64,000 nucleotides of DNA from NCBI RefSeq assembly GCF_030580935.1, contig NZ_JAUQOM010000001.1:620001-684000 (forward strand). Direction: 5' to 3'. Both the position numbers and the translations under genes were made by a program. This stretch comes from Sphingobium cyanobacteriorum (GTDB lineage: Bacteria > Pseudomonadota > Alphaproteobacteria > Sphingomonadales > Sphingomonadaceae). Positions 52,618 through 60,801 of this stretch are shown here, piece by piece (position 1 is the first letter of the stretch; each line of letters starts with the position of its first letter). A model generated the notes under the pieces. It ran no database searches and was not told where the DNA came from. It worked only from the letters and a program-made list of their open reading frames with translations.

Positions 52618-53526
52618 TCAATCGGCGGCGAAACTGTCCAGCCTGAGCGGGAAAATGCGTGAGCAAAAGGCGCAATCGACGCCGATCACGCCCGCCTCAT
52701 CGGCCATTTCCACCCGTTCCTCGACCGAAAAGCGGCCGATCACGTCGCGAATATGGGCCAGGTCACAGCGGCATCCCTTGGCCAGTCCGCCGCCCTCGGT
52801 CACGCGCACTTCCTCTTCCTCATGGAACAGGCGCCAGAGAATGTCGGTCAGCGGCAGCGCCGTGTCGGTCAGTTCGGCGGGCTGCAATGTTTCCGCCAGC
52901 GCCTGCACATGTTCCCATTCGGGATGATCGTGGCGCACATGCAACCGCTCGCGCCCCACTTCGCCTTCGGGCAGATGCTGGAGCAGCATGCCCGCCGCAA
53001 TGCAGCCGCCGCCCATGTCATGACGGGTGGCGATGCGGATGACGCTGGGGATCTGTTCGGACTGGAAGAAATAATGTTCCGCGGCGTCGGCCAGCGACTG
53101 CCCTTCCAGCGGCACGATGCCCTGATAGCGCTCGCCCGTCACCGCCTGGTCGAATGTGATGGCCAGATAGCCCTTGCCGAACAGGCCGAACAGCGTCGGG
53201 CCGGGGCCAAGTTCGGCCAGCCGGTCGGCATCGAACTTGGCATAGCCGCGCAGGTCGCCATCCTTGTAGTCGGCGACCAGCAGGCTGACGACGCCATGTT
53301 CGGTCTGCGCCTGCAAGGTCAGTTGCCCGTCCGCCTGCTTGAGCGTGCTGCCCAGCAGCGCCGCCAGCACCAGCGCCGACGCCAGCAACCGTTCGATGGC
53401 AGGGGGATAGGCATGGGCGGCCAGCACCTGGTCGAGCACCGGCCCCAGCCGCACGATGCGCCCGCGCACATGGCGCGATGCGATGGTGAAGCCAAGGGCC
53501 TGGTCGAGATCGGCTTGGGTGGTCAC
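52618..53526 (-). CDS. hslO: redox-regulated chaperone Hsp33
   Basis: A 302-residue Hsp33. The N-terminal core has AYPPAIERLLASALVLAALLGSTLK and GQLTLQAQTEHGVVSLLVADY. The C-terminal zinc switch has all four cysteines in CRCDLAHI and DCAFCSRIF. Under oxidative stress the cysteines form disulfides, zinc is released and holdase activity appears. ATG 53526 starts MTTQADLDQALGF. It lies downstream of argF on the same strand (70 bp), and the argD-argF-hslO order is one I recall from other alphaproteobacteria. Confidence 0.95.
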   Translation of the reverse strand: MTTQADLDQALGFTIASRHVRGRIVRLGPVLDQVLAAHAYPPAIERLLASALVLAALLGSTLKQADGQLTLQAQTEHGVVSLLVADYKDGDLRGYAKFDADRLAELGPGPTLFGLFGKGYLAITFDQAVTGERYQGIVPLEGQSLADAAEHYFFQSEQIPSVIRIATRHDMGGGCIAAGMLLQHLPEGEVGRERLHVRHDHPEWEHVQALAETLQPAELTDTALPLTDILWRLFHEEEEVRVTEGGGLAKGCRCDLAHIRDVIGRFSVEERVEMADEAGVIGVDCAFCSRIFPLRLDSFAAD

Positions 53527-53622
53527 GTCACAGCTCCGGTCATCCGCCGCGCTGCGCGTCGGAACAAGAAAGGCATCCAGCGATGCGGGCAGGCCGCCTA
53601 GATAGGAAGCCTGCCCGAAAAC

Positions 53623-54552
53623 TCAACCGAGCCGCCCCAATGCCCAGAGCAGCACCGATTTCTGGGCATGGATGCGGTTTTCCGCTTCATCCCAGATCAG
53701 CGACTGCGGCCCGTCGATCACGTCGGCTACCACTTCCTCGCCGCGATGCGCGGGCAGGCAATGGAGGAATTTGGCGCCCGGCTTCGCCTTCGCCATCAGG
53801 TCGGCCGTCACCTGATAGGGCATCATCGCCGCCAGCTTCTCTTCGGCATGGGCCTGGCCCATCGAAATCCAAGTGTCGGTGACGACCACATCCGCGCCCG
53901 CGACTGCCGCGGTCGCGTCGCGGGTCAGGCTGATGGTCGATCCTGCCGCGCGCGCCGCATCGGCAAAGGCCGGGTCGGGATCATAGCCTTGCGGTATGCC
54001 CATGCGGACATCGAACCTGAGCAGGCCCGCCGCCTCCACGATGGAGTGCAGAACATTATTGCCATCGCCCAGCCACGCCCATTGGCTGCCGGGCAACGCC
54101 AGCCCATGTTCCACCACGGTCAGCAGGTCGGCGACGATCTGGCAGGGATGCGACAGGTCGGTCAGGCCATTGATGACCGGGACGCTGGCATAATGCGCCA
54201 TTTCCTCGATCTTGGCATGATCGTCGGTGCGGATCATGATCGCATCGGCCATGCGGCTCAGGACGCGCGCGGTGTCCGCGATCGTCTCGCCCCGGCCAAG
54301 CTGGCTGGTCGCACCGTCCAGGATCAGCGACGTGCCGCCCAACTGGCGGATCGCCATGTCGAAACTGACACGGGTACGGGTGCTGTTCTTTTCGAAGATC
54401 ATCGCCAGCGTGTGGCCGGCCAGCGGCGCGTCGGCATCCGCCGCGCCCTTGGGCTTGCCTGCCCGTGCCGCCTTGCGATCGATGGCGTCGGCGATCATCG
54501 CGGCAATCGCGTCGCCGCCCGCATCGGAAAGATTCAGGAAATGCTTGGTCAT
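53623..54552 (-). CDS. argF: ornithine carbamoyltransferase
   Basis: Forms citrulline from ornithine and carbamoyl phosphate in arginine synthesis. The 309-residue protein has the carbamoyl-phosphate site [55 protein letters not shown] and the catalytic [16 protein letters not shown] 54552 follows GGGGGGTAATGAT; upstream GTG 54567 overlaps this ribosome-binding site. A palindromic repeat lies between argD and argF, so the two may be one transcript interrupted by a hairpin. Confidence 0.96.
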   Translation of the reverse strand: MTKHFLNLSDAGGDAIAAMIADAIDRKAARAGKPKGAADADAPLAGHTLAMIFEKNSTRTRVSFDMAIRQLGGTSLILDGATSQLGRGETIADTARVLSRMADAIMIRTDDHAKIEEMAHYASVPVINGLTDLSHPCQIVADLLTVVEHGLALPGSQWAWLGDGNNVLHSIVEAAGLLRFDVRMGIPQGYDPDPAFADAARAAGSTISLTRDATAAVAGADVVVTDTWISMGQAHAEEKLAAMMPYQVTADLMAKAKPGAKFLHCLPAHRGEEVVADVIDGPQSLIWDEAENRIHAQKSVLLWALGRLG

Positions 54553-54569
54553 ATCATTACCCCCCACAG

Positions 54570-54646
54570 CCGTTCGGGCTGATCCTGTCGAAGCCCCCTC
54601 TTTCCCTTGAAGAAGAACGACCCTTCGACAGGCTCAGCACGAACGG
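54570..54646. repeat. long inverted repeat between argD and argF
   Basis: Arms of 24 nt at 54570-54593 and 54623-54646 are complementary with few mismatches; the right arm is the canonical CTTCGACAGGCTCAGC sequence. The loop is 29 nt. This CCGTTCGTGCTGAGCCTGTCGAAG-type palindrome is widespread in sphingomonads and other GC-rich bacteria. Located within the arginine operon, it could modulate readthrough into argF. Confidence 0.75.
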
Positions 54647-54657
54647 GGTAGTATTGA

Positions 54658-55854
54658 TCAGGCCGCCTTTGCCTCCGCGAAGCTCCGCGCGCCGGCGGAA
54701 ATCTTCTCGATGGCTTCGGCGATATGGCTTTCCTCGATGACGAGGGGCGGCAGGATTCGCAGCACATTCTGCCCGGCCGATACCGTCAGCAGGCCATGAT
54801 GATCACGCAGATGGCCAACAAAGCCACGCGCGTCATAACCGTCCTTCAGCTTGACCCCCAGCATCAGGCCCAGCCCACGCACATCCTCGAACATGTCGTC
54901 ATGATTGGGGATAAGCTGTTCCAGCGCCGCGCGCAGGCGGGTGCCCATCGCGGTCACATGGTCCAGGAAACCGTCGGCCAGCACTTCCTCGATCACCGTC
55001 AGGCCCACCGCCATGGCCAGCGGATTGCCGCCATAGGTGGTGCCATGGGTGCCGAACACCATGCCCTTGGCCGCCTCTTCCGTGGCGAGGCAGGCACCCA
55101 GCGGGAAGCCCGCGCCGATCCCCTTGGCCACCGCCATGATGTCGGGCGTCACGCCATATTGTTCATGGGCAAAGAAGGTGCCGGTGCGGGCATAGCCGCA
55201 CTGCACTTCATCCAGGATCAGCAACAGGCCATGCTCGTCGCACGCCTGGCGCAGGCCCTTGAGGAACGCCTGCGTCGCCGGCGTCACGCCGCCTTCGCCC
55301 TGCACCGGCTCCAGCAGGAAACCGGCGGTGTTGTCGTCGATCTGCGCCAGCGCGGCGTCCAGATCGTTGAACGGCACCACGGTAAAACCGGGCAGCAGCG
55401 GTTCGAACCCGTCGCGCATCTTGGGCTGGCTGGTGGCGGAGATCGTGCCCAGCGTCCGCCCGTGAAAGGCGTTGTCGAAGCTGATGATCTTGTGCCGGTG
55501 CGCCGCACCATTGGCATAATGATAGCGGCGCGCGGTCTTGATAGCACATTCCACCGCTTCGGCGCCCGAATTGGTGAAGAACACCGTGTCGGCGAACGTG
55601 TTGTCGACCAGCTTCTGCGCGAATTGCTCACCCAGCGGCATCCCGTACAGGTTCGACACATGCATCAGCGTCGCGGCCTGGTCGGCGATGGTCTTGACCA
55701 GCTTGGGATGACCATGGCCCAGCAGGTTGACCGCGATGCCGCTGGCGAAGTCGAGATAGCGCTCGCCGCGCTCGCCGATCAGGTAACAGCCCTCGCCTCG
55801 CACCGGACGCACATCGCACCGGGGGTAAACGGGCATGAGCGGCGTAATCGACAT
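54658..55854 (-). CDS. argD: acetylornithine/succinyldiaminopimelate aminotransferase
   Basis: A class III PLP aminotransferase of arginine synthesis, often also serving lysine synthesis. The 398-residue protein has YLDFASGIAVNLLGHGHPKLV, FFTNSGAEAVECAIKTARRYHY, FDNAFHGRTLGTISAT, LLILDEVQCGYARTG and the Schiff-base segment DIMAVAKGIGAGFPLGAC. AAAGGGAAGG precedes ATG 55854; the frame upstream is not family-like. It leads into argF after about 105 bp containing a palindromic repeat. Confidence 0.94.
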   Translation of the reverse strand: MSITPLMPVYPRCDVRPVRGEGCYLIGERGERYLDFASGIAVNLLGHGHPKLVKTIADQAATLMHVSNLYGMPLGEQFAQKLVDNTFADTVFFTNSGAEAVECAIKTARRYHYANGAAHRHKIISFDNAFHGRTLGTISATSQPKMRDGFEPLLPGFTVVPFNDLDAALAQIDDNTAGFLLEPVQGEGGVTPATQAFLKGLRQACDEHGLLLILDEVQCGYARTGTFFAHEQYGVTPDIMAVAKGIGAGFPLGACLATEEAAKGMVFGTHGTTYGGNPLAMAVGLTVIEEVLADGFLDHVTAMGTRLRAALEQLIPNHDDMFEDVRGLGLMLGVKLKDGYDARGFVGHLRDHHGLLTVSAGQNVLRILPPLVIEESHIAEAIEKISAGARSFAEAKAA

Positions 55855-55913
55855 GGGCCTTCCCTTTCTGGACTGATGTAACATCGTCAGGTGCGCGGAC
55901 TTGCGCGAAACGC

Positions 55914-55946
55914 AAAAAGGCGGTCCCCGCCGGGCCGCCCTTTGCG
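55914..55946 (-). terminator. terminator downstream of fliS
   Basis: GGCGG (55919-55923) pairs with CCGCC (55935-55939), extended on both sides with one bulge. Read on the minus strand the hairpin is followed by TTTTT. It lies between the fliS stop and the argD start, separating the flagellar and arginine transcription units. Confidence 0.6.
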
Positions 55947-56012
55947 AGCACCGCCTATACAGACGGGCTTTTGGTCGCGCAACCCCGCCCGACGGACCGG
56001 GCGCAATCGCGC

Positions 56013-56411
56013 TTATTGTCCGATCTGGTTCCAGGCGTCGGCGATTTCCGCGATCATGGCGCGGGCCTGATCGACCGGCGCGGCGGACCGTTCCTTGGCC
56101 CCTACCAGCAGCAGCCGACGCGCTTCGCGGTAGATTTGCGCCAGGCCGACCGCGACATCGCCGCCCTTGTCATAATCCAGGCTCGATTCCAGCGCGAACA
56201 GGATCGACATGGCGCGGGCCTGCTTGTCGGACACCTTCATCCGGTCGCCCTGCCGTTCGGCCAGCGCCGCCGCCTCGAACGCCAGCAGCAGCTCGTCGAA
56301 CAGGATCTTGACCAGCCCGTGCGGGGTGGCGCTTTCGGTACGGCTGCCGGAATGAACCGCTGCATAGCGCCGCGCCGCCGAACCACCTGCATAACCCTGA
56401 TTGTAAAACAT
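56013..56411 (-). CDS. fliS: flagellar export chaperone FliS
   Basis: A 132-residue four-helix chaperone that binds the C-terminus of flagellin and prevents early polymerisation. Family features are the N-terminal YAGGSAARRYAAV, PHGLVKILFDELLLAFEAAALA and the ALESSLDYDKGGDVAVGLAQIYREARRLLL stretch. Start ATG 56411. It follows fliD by 18 bp and is the last gene of the flagellar run before a terminator. No fliT was seen downstream. Confidence 0.88.
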   Translation of the reverse strand: MFYNQGYAGGSAARRYAAVHSGSRTESATPHGLVKILFDELLLAFEAAALAERQGDRMKVSDKQARAMSILFALESSLDYDKGGDVAVGLAQIYREARRLLLVGAKERSAAPVDQARAMIAEIADAWNQIGQ

Positions 56412-56429
56412 CGTGTTGCCCGTTCCCGA

Positions 56430-57842
56430 TTAATTGTCGCTGTTGTTCCAGACCTTGATCTGCTGCTCCAGATAGCTTTGCGTCGCCTTGAGCGCGCTGA
56501 GGCGTGTTTCCATCGCCGCATATACCGACGTCAGATGCTGCTCATAATTGGTCATCTGATCGTCCAGCTTCTCAAGCTGCCTGGTAAATTCTTCCGCCTG
56601 CGCATCGTACAGCTTCTGCGCGGTCTTGATCGGACCGTCATCCTTCTCGATGCTGTCGCGCACGCTGTCCATCAGCTTGGACAGGCCGGGGCTGGTGGTG
56701 GTCGATGTCTTGGGGTTCACCATGTTGGTGATGCCTTCGGGATCCGCCTCCATCGCGGACGCCAGCCGGTCGGTGTCCAGGCTCAACGTGCCATCGCGAT
56801 TGGTCGTGACGCCGATGTCGGCCAGCGTCCTGTAAGCGCCGGTCGAACCCAGTTCGGTCGATGTCAGCGTCGCCAGTTGCCGTTTCATGTCGCGCACGCC
56901 CGACACGCCGTTCAGCACGCCCGCACTGGACGAATCGCTGCCCGTCGCCGTTGCGGTGTTCAGCGCCTTCATCAGCGTGTTGTAGGCGTCGACAAATTCC
57001 TTCAGCAGGTCGGACAGGCCGGCCGTCGGCTGTGTCATGGACAGGTTGACGGTGGTGCCCGGCGACGCCTTGTTCAGGTCGATCCGCAGATAGGGGATCG
57101 CATCGTCGATCGAGTTGCCGGCATATTCATAAGCGACGCCATCCAGCGTGATCTGCGCATTCCGGGGATCGGACGTGCTAGTCATCGTGCCTGCGCTCGC
57201 CGTGCTCCAGGACAGGCCCGCAAGCGCGCTGCCGCCGTTGTCGGCCGTGGCGCTCAGGCTGAAATCATTGTCTGCGCCGGTTTCGCCCTTGAACACCAGC
57301 CGGGTGCCCTGCGCATCGGTCACGACCCGCGCGGTCACGCCGCTGCCCGACGCATTGACCGCCGCAGCCAGGCCCGCATAGCTGTTGTTGGTCGAATCGA
57401 TCGTGACCGTTTTCGTCCCCGACGCGGTGGTGATCGTCAGGCTGCCGGTGCCGACCGCCGTGCTGCCGGTCGCGCCGGCCGTGGTGGTGGATGACAGGAC
57501 ACGGGCGGTGGCAAGCTGCTCCACCGTCAATTGCGCGGGCAGGCCGGCGGGGGTGCCGCCACTCAGCAGGCTGACCGACGCGATGCTGGCGTCGGCGCTG
57601 TTGGGGGTGCCGGTATAGTCGCTGCCCGACAGCACGCTGCTCAATGCATCGGCAAAGGTGTTGAGCGAACTGATCGCTGAAGCGAGGGCGGAAATGCGCG
57701 ATGTGTTCAGGCTCTGGCGATCGGTGATCGCCATCTGCTTCGGCTCGCGCGTCGCACTGACCAGGCTGGCGACGAGCGCCGAGGTGTCGATCCCCGATCC
57801 CGCGCCGAGCGCTGTCAAGATGCTGCTGCCTACCTTCGTCAT
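56430..57842 (-). CDS. fliD: flagellar filament cap protein FliD
   Basis: A 470-residue hook-associated protein 2 that caps the filament and folds incoming flagellin. FliD_N begins near residue 9 (ALGAGSGIDTSALVASLVSA); the middle is Thr/Ser/Gly-rich. FliD_C contains GTLSLDTDRLASAMEADPEGITNM and ends in a coiled coil (LEKLDDQMTNYEQHLTSVYAAM). AAAGGA precedes ATG 57842. A sigma-28-like promoter lies 22-48 bp upstream, fitting a late flagellar gene. It is coupled to fliS 18 bp downstream. Confidence 0.93.
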   Translation of the reverse strand: MTKVGSSILTALGAGSGIDTSALVASLVSATREPKQMAITDRQSLNTSRISALASAISSLNTFADALSSVLSGSDYTGTPNSADASIASVSLLSGGTPAGLPAQLTVEQLATARVLSSTTTAGATGSTAVGTGSLTITTASGTKTVTIDSTNNSYAGLAAAVNASGSGVTARVVTDAQGTRLVFKGETGADNDFSLSATADNGGSALAGLSWSTASAGTMTSTSDPRNAQITLDGVAYEYAGNSIDDAIPYLRIDLNKASPGTTVNLSMTQPTAGLSDLLKEFVDAYNTLMKALNTATATGSDSSSAGVLNGVSGVRDMKRQLATLTSTELGSTGAYRTLADIGVTTNRDGTLSLDTDRLASAMEADPEGITNMVNPKTSTTTSPGLSKLMDSVRDSIEKDDGPIKTAQKLYDAQAEEFTRQLEKLDDQMTNYEQHLTSVYAAMETRLSALKATQSYLEQQIKVWNNSDN

Positions 57843-57863
57843 GCGCCGTCCTTTCGAGGGGGT

Positions 57864-57890
57864 AGAACGGCGGTAGCGACAAGATGTTTA
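57864..57890 (-). promoter_or_regulatory. sigma-28-like promoter of fliD-fliS
   Basis: On the minus strand TAAA (57887-57890) and GCCGTTCT (57864-57871) are separated by exactly 15 nt, matching the FliA consensus TAAA-N15-GCCGATAA at the two most conserved blocks. The -10 element ends 21 nt before the fliD ATG. The neighbouring gene has an even better match, which supports both. Confidence 0.55.
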
Positions 57891-57934
57891 GGAATGATTT
57901 TCATTTCGGGACATCGCCCGAAACGCCATGGAAA

Positions 57935-58390
57935 TCAGTTGGCTGACGCCGCGATCTGTTCCACCGTCGCACGGGTCAGGTGCGCCTGTGCGGCATGCCC
58001 CCATGACGCTTTCTCGACGATCCGCCGGGCGACCGCCTCGGCATGTTCGACCGCCTCCTTGCTGGCTGGCGGCAATGGCACCAGCACGATCGGCCTGGGG
58101 ATCATCGCCTGCACGGCGCTGGCCGCGTCAGCGACGCTCGTGGCGCCGGCATCCAGCTTGGCCAGGATTTCCGCGATGCGCGTGTGGACCTCGACATATT
58201 CGGCGACGCTGGCCAGGTCCTGGTCGACCGCCGCGACATCGCGCGGCGGCGCCGCCGCGCGCGAATCACGATCAGGCGCGTCGCTCGCGCGACTCGCCGA
58301 CACCGGCTGCACCGCCTGCGCGGCCACAGGCGCGCGAACGACCGTCCGGTCGATCGGCGACAATTCCGCGCGGGATATATAGTCGTCCAT
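57935..58390 (-). CDS. unrecognised protein, probable late flagellar gene
   Basis: A 151-residue protein of unknown family between flhB and fliD. Residues 1-55 are disordered (Ala/Pro/Arg-rich; LSPIDRTVVRAPVAAQAV). Residues 58-150 are predicted helical (DQDLASVAEYVEVHTRIAEI, KEAVEHAEAVARRIVEKASW), with a hydrophobic IPRPIVLVPLP strand between. There is no signal peptide, membrane segment or cysteine in the helical part. GAAAGG precedes ATG 58390, and a strong sigma-28-like promoter lies upstream. Chaperone, export substrate or regulator roles (FlgM-, FliT- or FlaG-like position) are all possible; none is shown by sequence. Confidence 0.7.
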   Translation of the reverse strand: MDDYISRAELSPIDRTVVRAPVAAQAVQPVSASRASDAPDRDSRAAAPPRDVAAVDQDLASVAEYVEVHTRIAEILAKLDAGATSVADAASAVQAMIPRPIVLVPLPPASKEAVEHAEAVARRIVEKASWGHAAQAHLTRATVEQIAASAN

Positions 58391-58422
58391 GACGCACACC
58401 TTTCATGCGTCCCCGAAAACCC

Positions 58423-58449
58423 ATTACGGCCGCGCGCGGCCAAAGTTTA
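58423..58449 (-). promoter_or_regulatory. sigma-28-like promoter of the unknown flagellar gene
   Basis: On the minus strand TAAACTTT begins at 58449 and GCCGTAAT occupies 58423-58430, with 15 nt between TAAA and GCCG. This is close to the FliA consensus TAAAGTTT-N11-GCCGATAA. It ends 32 nt before the ATG at 58390. The match is better than that before fliD. Confidence 0.65.
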
Positions 58450-58473
58450 ATCCATGTCGCGATTTTTTTTGGG

Positions 58474-58503
58474 ATGCCCTTCATCAAGATGCCCTTCATC
58501 AAG
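58474..58503. repeat. 15-bp tandem direct repeat
   Basis: ATGCCCTTCATCAAG occurs twice back to back in the short gap between flhB and the unknown flagellar gene. It probably arose by slippage; no function is evident. Confidence 0.7.
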
Positions 58504-58521
58504 GCGCATCCGTCTCCGCCG

Positions 58522-59658
58522 TCAGAGCGGCTTGCCATCCGCATCGAAGCGCAGATCGTCGGGCACCGTGACGAAGGGCCGGTCGATCTCGCTCGCCATC
58601 CGGTTTTCGACCCGATAGACAAAGGCCAGCACGGTCGCGACCGCCATGAACAGCCCTTCATTGACCACCTGCCCGGCGCGCGAGGTGAAGTAGATGGCGC
58701 GCGCCAGTTCGGGATATTGCAGCACGGTGACGCCATTGCTGTCCGCCAGTTCGCGTATCGCCGCGGCGATCGCGTCGCATCCGCGCGCCACCACCACCGG
58801 CGCGCCGTCCTGCCCCGGCCGGTAACGCAGCGCGACCGCGAAATGGGTCGGGTTGGTCAGGATCACGGTCGCCTCCGCCACCGCCTTGCGGGTGGAGCCG
58901 CTCAGCACCTCGAACTGCCGGCGGCGGATATGCCCCTTGAGTTCGGGCGATCCTTCGCTTTCCTTGTTCTCGTCCTTGATATCCTGCTTGCTCATGCCCA
59001 GCCGCTTGGCGCGCTGGAACATCTGCGCCGGCACGTCGATGCCCGCGATCAGGAACAGCCCGCCCGCCATGGCAAGGCAGGTGAAGATGAAGATATGGCC
59101 CAGGTCCGCCATCGCCGGCGCGATCCCCGCCTTGCCCAGGCCGACAATCTCGGTCAGCCGATCCCAGATCAGCCACACGCCGATGCTGCCCAGCAACCCG
59201 ACCTTGGCGATCGACTTGATCAGTTCGATCAGCCCCTGCATCCCGAAGATGCGCTTGATGCCCGACAGCGGATTGAGCTTTTCCGGCTTGGGCGCGAAGG
59301 CGCCGGGACGGAAGCCGAGCGAGCCGAGCAGCGCGGGCGCGGCGATCGCCGCGAGGAAGGTCGCCAGCATGACGCCCGCCACCGGCAGGGCGATCCCCTT
59401 GAGCAACGCCCAACCCCGATCCACCGGCGCGAAGTCAGCAATGTCGTCGCGCCGGAAGCGCAGCCCTTCGATCAGCATGGTCGACAGCGCATCGATCAGC
59501 GCGGGACCGATGACGGCGATGCATCCGATGCCCGCCATCACCACCAATGCCGTGCCCAGTTCGCGCGACTGGAGGATGTCGCCCTTCTTGGCGGCATCCT
59601 GCAATTTCTTCTGGGTCGGCTTTTCGGTCTTTTCGCCGCCCTCATTCCCGCCGGCCAT
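58522..59658 (-). CDS. flhB: flagellar type III export switch protein FlhB
   Basis: Controls the switch from rod/hook to filament export. The 378-residue protein starts MAGGNEGGEKTEKPTQKKLQDAAKKGD, has four membrane helices, then a cytosolic domain with the autocleavage site NPTH at 269-272, exactly as in Salmonella. The C-terminal region is intact, ending DGKPL. The ATG at 59658 is one base from the fliR stop. A few residues upstream (MRRAAD) are in frame but have no support. Confidence 0.95.
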   Translation of the reverse strand: MAGGNEGGEKTEKPTQKKLQDAAKKGDILQSRELGTALVVMAGIGCIAVIGPALIDALSTMLIEGLRFRRDDIADFAPVDRGWALLKGIALPVAGVMLATFLAAIAAPALLGSLGFRPGAFAPKPEKLNPLSGIKRIFGMQGLIELIKSIAKVGLLGSIGVWLIWDRLTEIVGLGKAGIAPAMADLGHIFIFTCLAMAGGLFLIAGIDVPAQMFQRAKRLGMSKQDIKDENKESEGSPELKGHIRRRQFEVLSGSTRKAVAEATVILTNPTHFAVALRYRPGQDGAPVVVARGCDAIAAAIRELADSNGVTVLQYPELARAIYFTSRAGQVVNEGLFMAVATVLAFVYRVENRMASEIDRPFVTVPDDLRFDADGKPL

Positions 59659-59659
59659 G

Positions 59660-60442
59660 TCAGCGGCCCTCCGCAATGAAGCGCGATTGTTCCAGCCCCG
59701 CCTTGAGCGAGGCCGTGATGCCTTCGGCCATGACCGGCACGGCGACCGCCAGCAGCACCAGCCCCGCCATCATCGCGACCGGCATCCCCACCGCGAACAG
59801 GTTGAGCGCGGGGGCCGCGCGCGACAGCATCCCCATCACGATCTGGACCAGCACCAGCGCAAAGGCGACCGGCAGCGCCACGGTGACGCCCGCGCCCAGC
59901 AGCGACCCGCCAAATGCGATCAGGTGCCAGATCGCATCGTTGGACAGCAGCGCCCCGCCCGGCGGGATCGCGACATAGCTTTGCACGACAAAGCTGATCA
60001 GCAGCAGATGGCCGTCCATGCCCAGCAGCAGGAAGGTGGCGAGGATCGACAGGAAAGTGCCGACCACCTGGGTCGACTGGCCCGATGCCGGATCGACCAT
60101 GGCGGCGAAATTGAGGCCCATGGCGTTGCCGATCGTCTCCCCCGCGACGAAGGCGGCGGCATAGCCGATCTGGACCGCGAACCCCATGGCCAGGCCCGCG
60201 AGCACTTCGCCCATCACCAGCATCACGCCTTCGAAACTGGCGATGCCATCCTGGGGCAACTGGATCGTCACGCTGTTGAGCGCCGCGACGCCCAGCGCCA
60301 GCGACAGGATCAGGCGCAACTGCAACGGCACGCCGGGCGCGCCGAACACGGGCGCGGCGATGAAGGCCGCGCCGGGCCGGATCATGGCGATCAGCCAGAT
60401 CCACAACTGCGTTTCGACGCCGGTGAAACCGGGCGCGATCAT
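59660..60442 (-). CDS. fliR: flagellar biosynthetic protein FliR
   Basis: A 260-residue export-gate membrane protein with about six helices. Family signs are WIWLIAMIRPGAAFIAAPVFGAPGVPLQLRLILSLALG and FAVQIGYAAAFVAGETIGNAMGLNFAAMVDPASGQSTQVV, plus a C-terminal NLFAVGMPVAMMAGLVLLAV. It forms the FliPQR pore complex with fliP and fliQ, both immediately upstream. The start is ATG 60442, 40 bp after fliQ. Confidence 0.95.
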   Translation of the reverse strand: MIAPGFTGVETQLWIWLIAMIRPGAAFIAAPVFGAPGVPLQLRLILSLALGVAALNSVTIQLPQDGIASFEGVMLVMGEVLAGLAMGFAVQIGYAAAFVAGETIGNAMGLNFAAMVDPASGQSTQVVGTFLSILATFLLLGMDGHLLLISFVVQSYVAIPPGGALLSNDAIWHLIAFGGSLLGAGVTVALPVAFALVLVQIVMGMLSRAAPALNLFAVGMPVAMMAGLVLLAVAVPVMAEGITASLKAGLEQSRFIAEGR

Positions 60443-60482
60443 GACGCCGCCCCTGTCCCGTCACGGCGCAGCAACGGCCCCG

Positions 60483-60755
60483 TCATTGCAGCAGGTCCGG
60501 GATACGCTCGAAGATTTCGCGGGTGAAATCGGCGATCAGCACCATGATCGATCCGCCGAACAGCACCAGCATCCCGCCCACCACCAGAATCTTGGGAATG
60601 AAGCTCAACGTCTGTTCGTTAATCGATGTCGCCGCCTGCACCATGCCGATGATCAGGCCCGCGATCAGCGCCGGGATCAGGATGGGCGCGGCCGCCAGCG
60701 CCGTGATCCACAGCGCCTGCTGGGCCAGTCCCATGAAGAAATCGGCGTTTTCCAT
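60483..60755 (-). CDS. fliQ: flagellar biosynthetic protein FliQ
   Basis: A 90-residue two-helix export-gate subunit: MENADFFMGLAQQALWITALAAAPILIPALIAGLIIGMVQAATSI, then NEQTLSFIPKILVVGGMLVLFGGSIM. Length and motifs are canonical. It lies between fliP (46 bp upstream) and fliR and assembles in four copies around the FliP ring. Confidence 0.96.
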   Translation of the reverse strand: MENADFFMGLAQQALWITALAAAPILIPALIAGLIIGMVQAATSINEQTLSFIPKILVVGGMLVLFGGSIMVLIADFTREIFERIPDLLQ

Positions 60756-60801
60756 GCGCTCTACCGCATCAGGCCCAGGGCGAACGGACGCAGGGGCCGC
60801 A

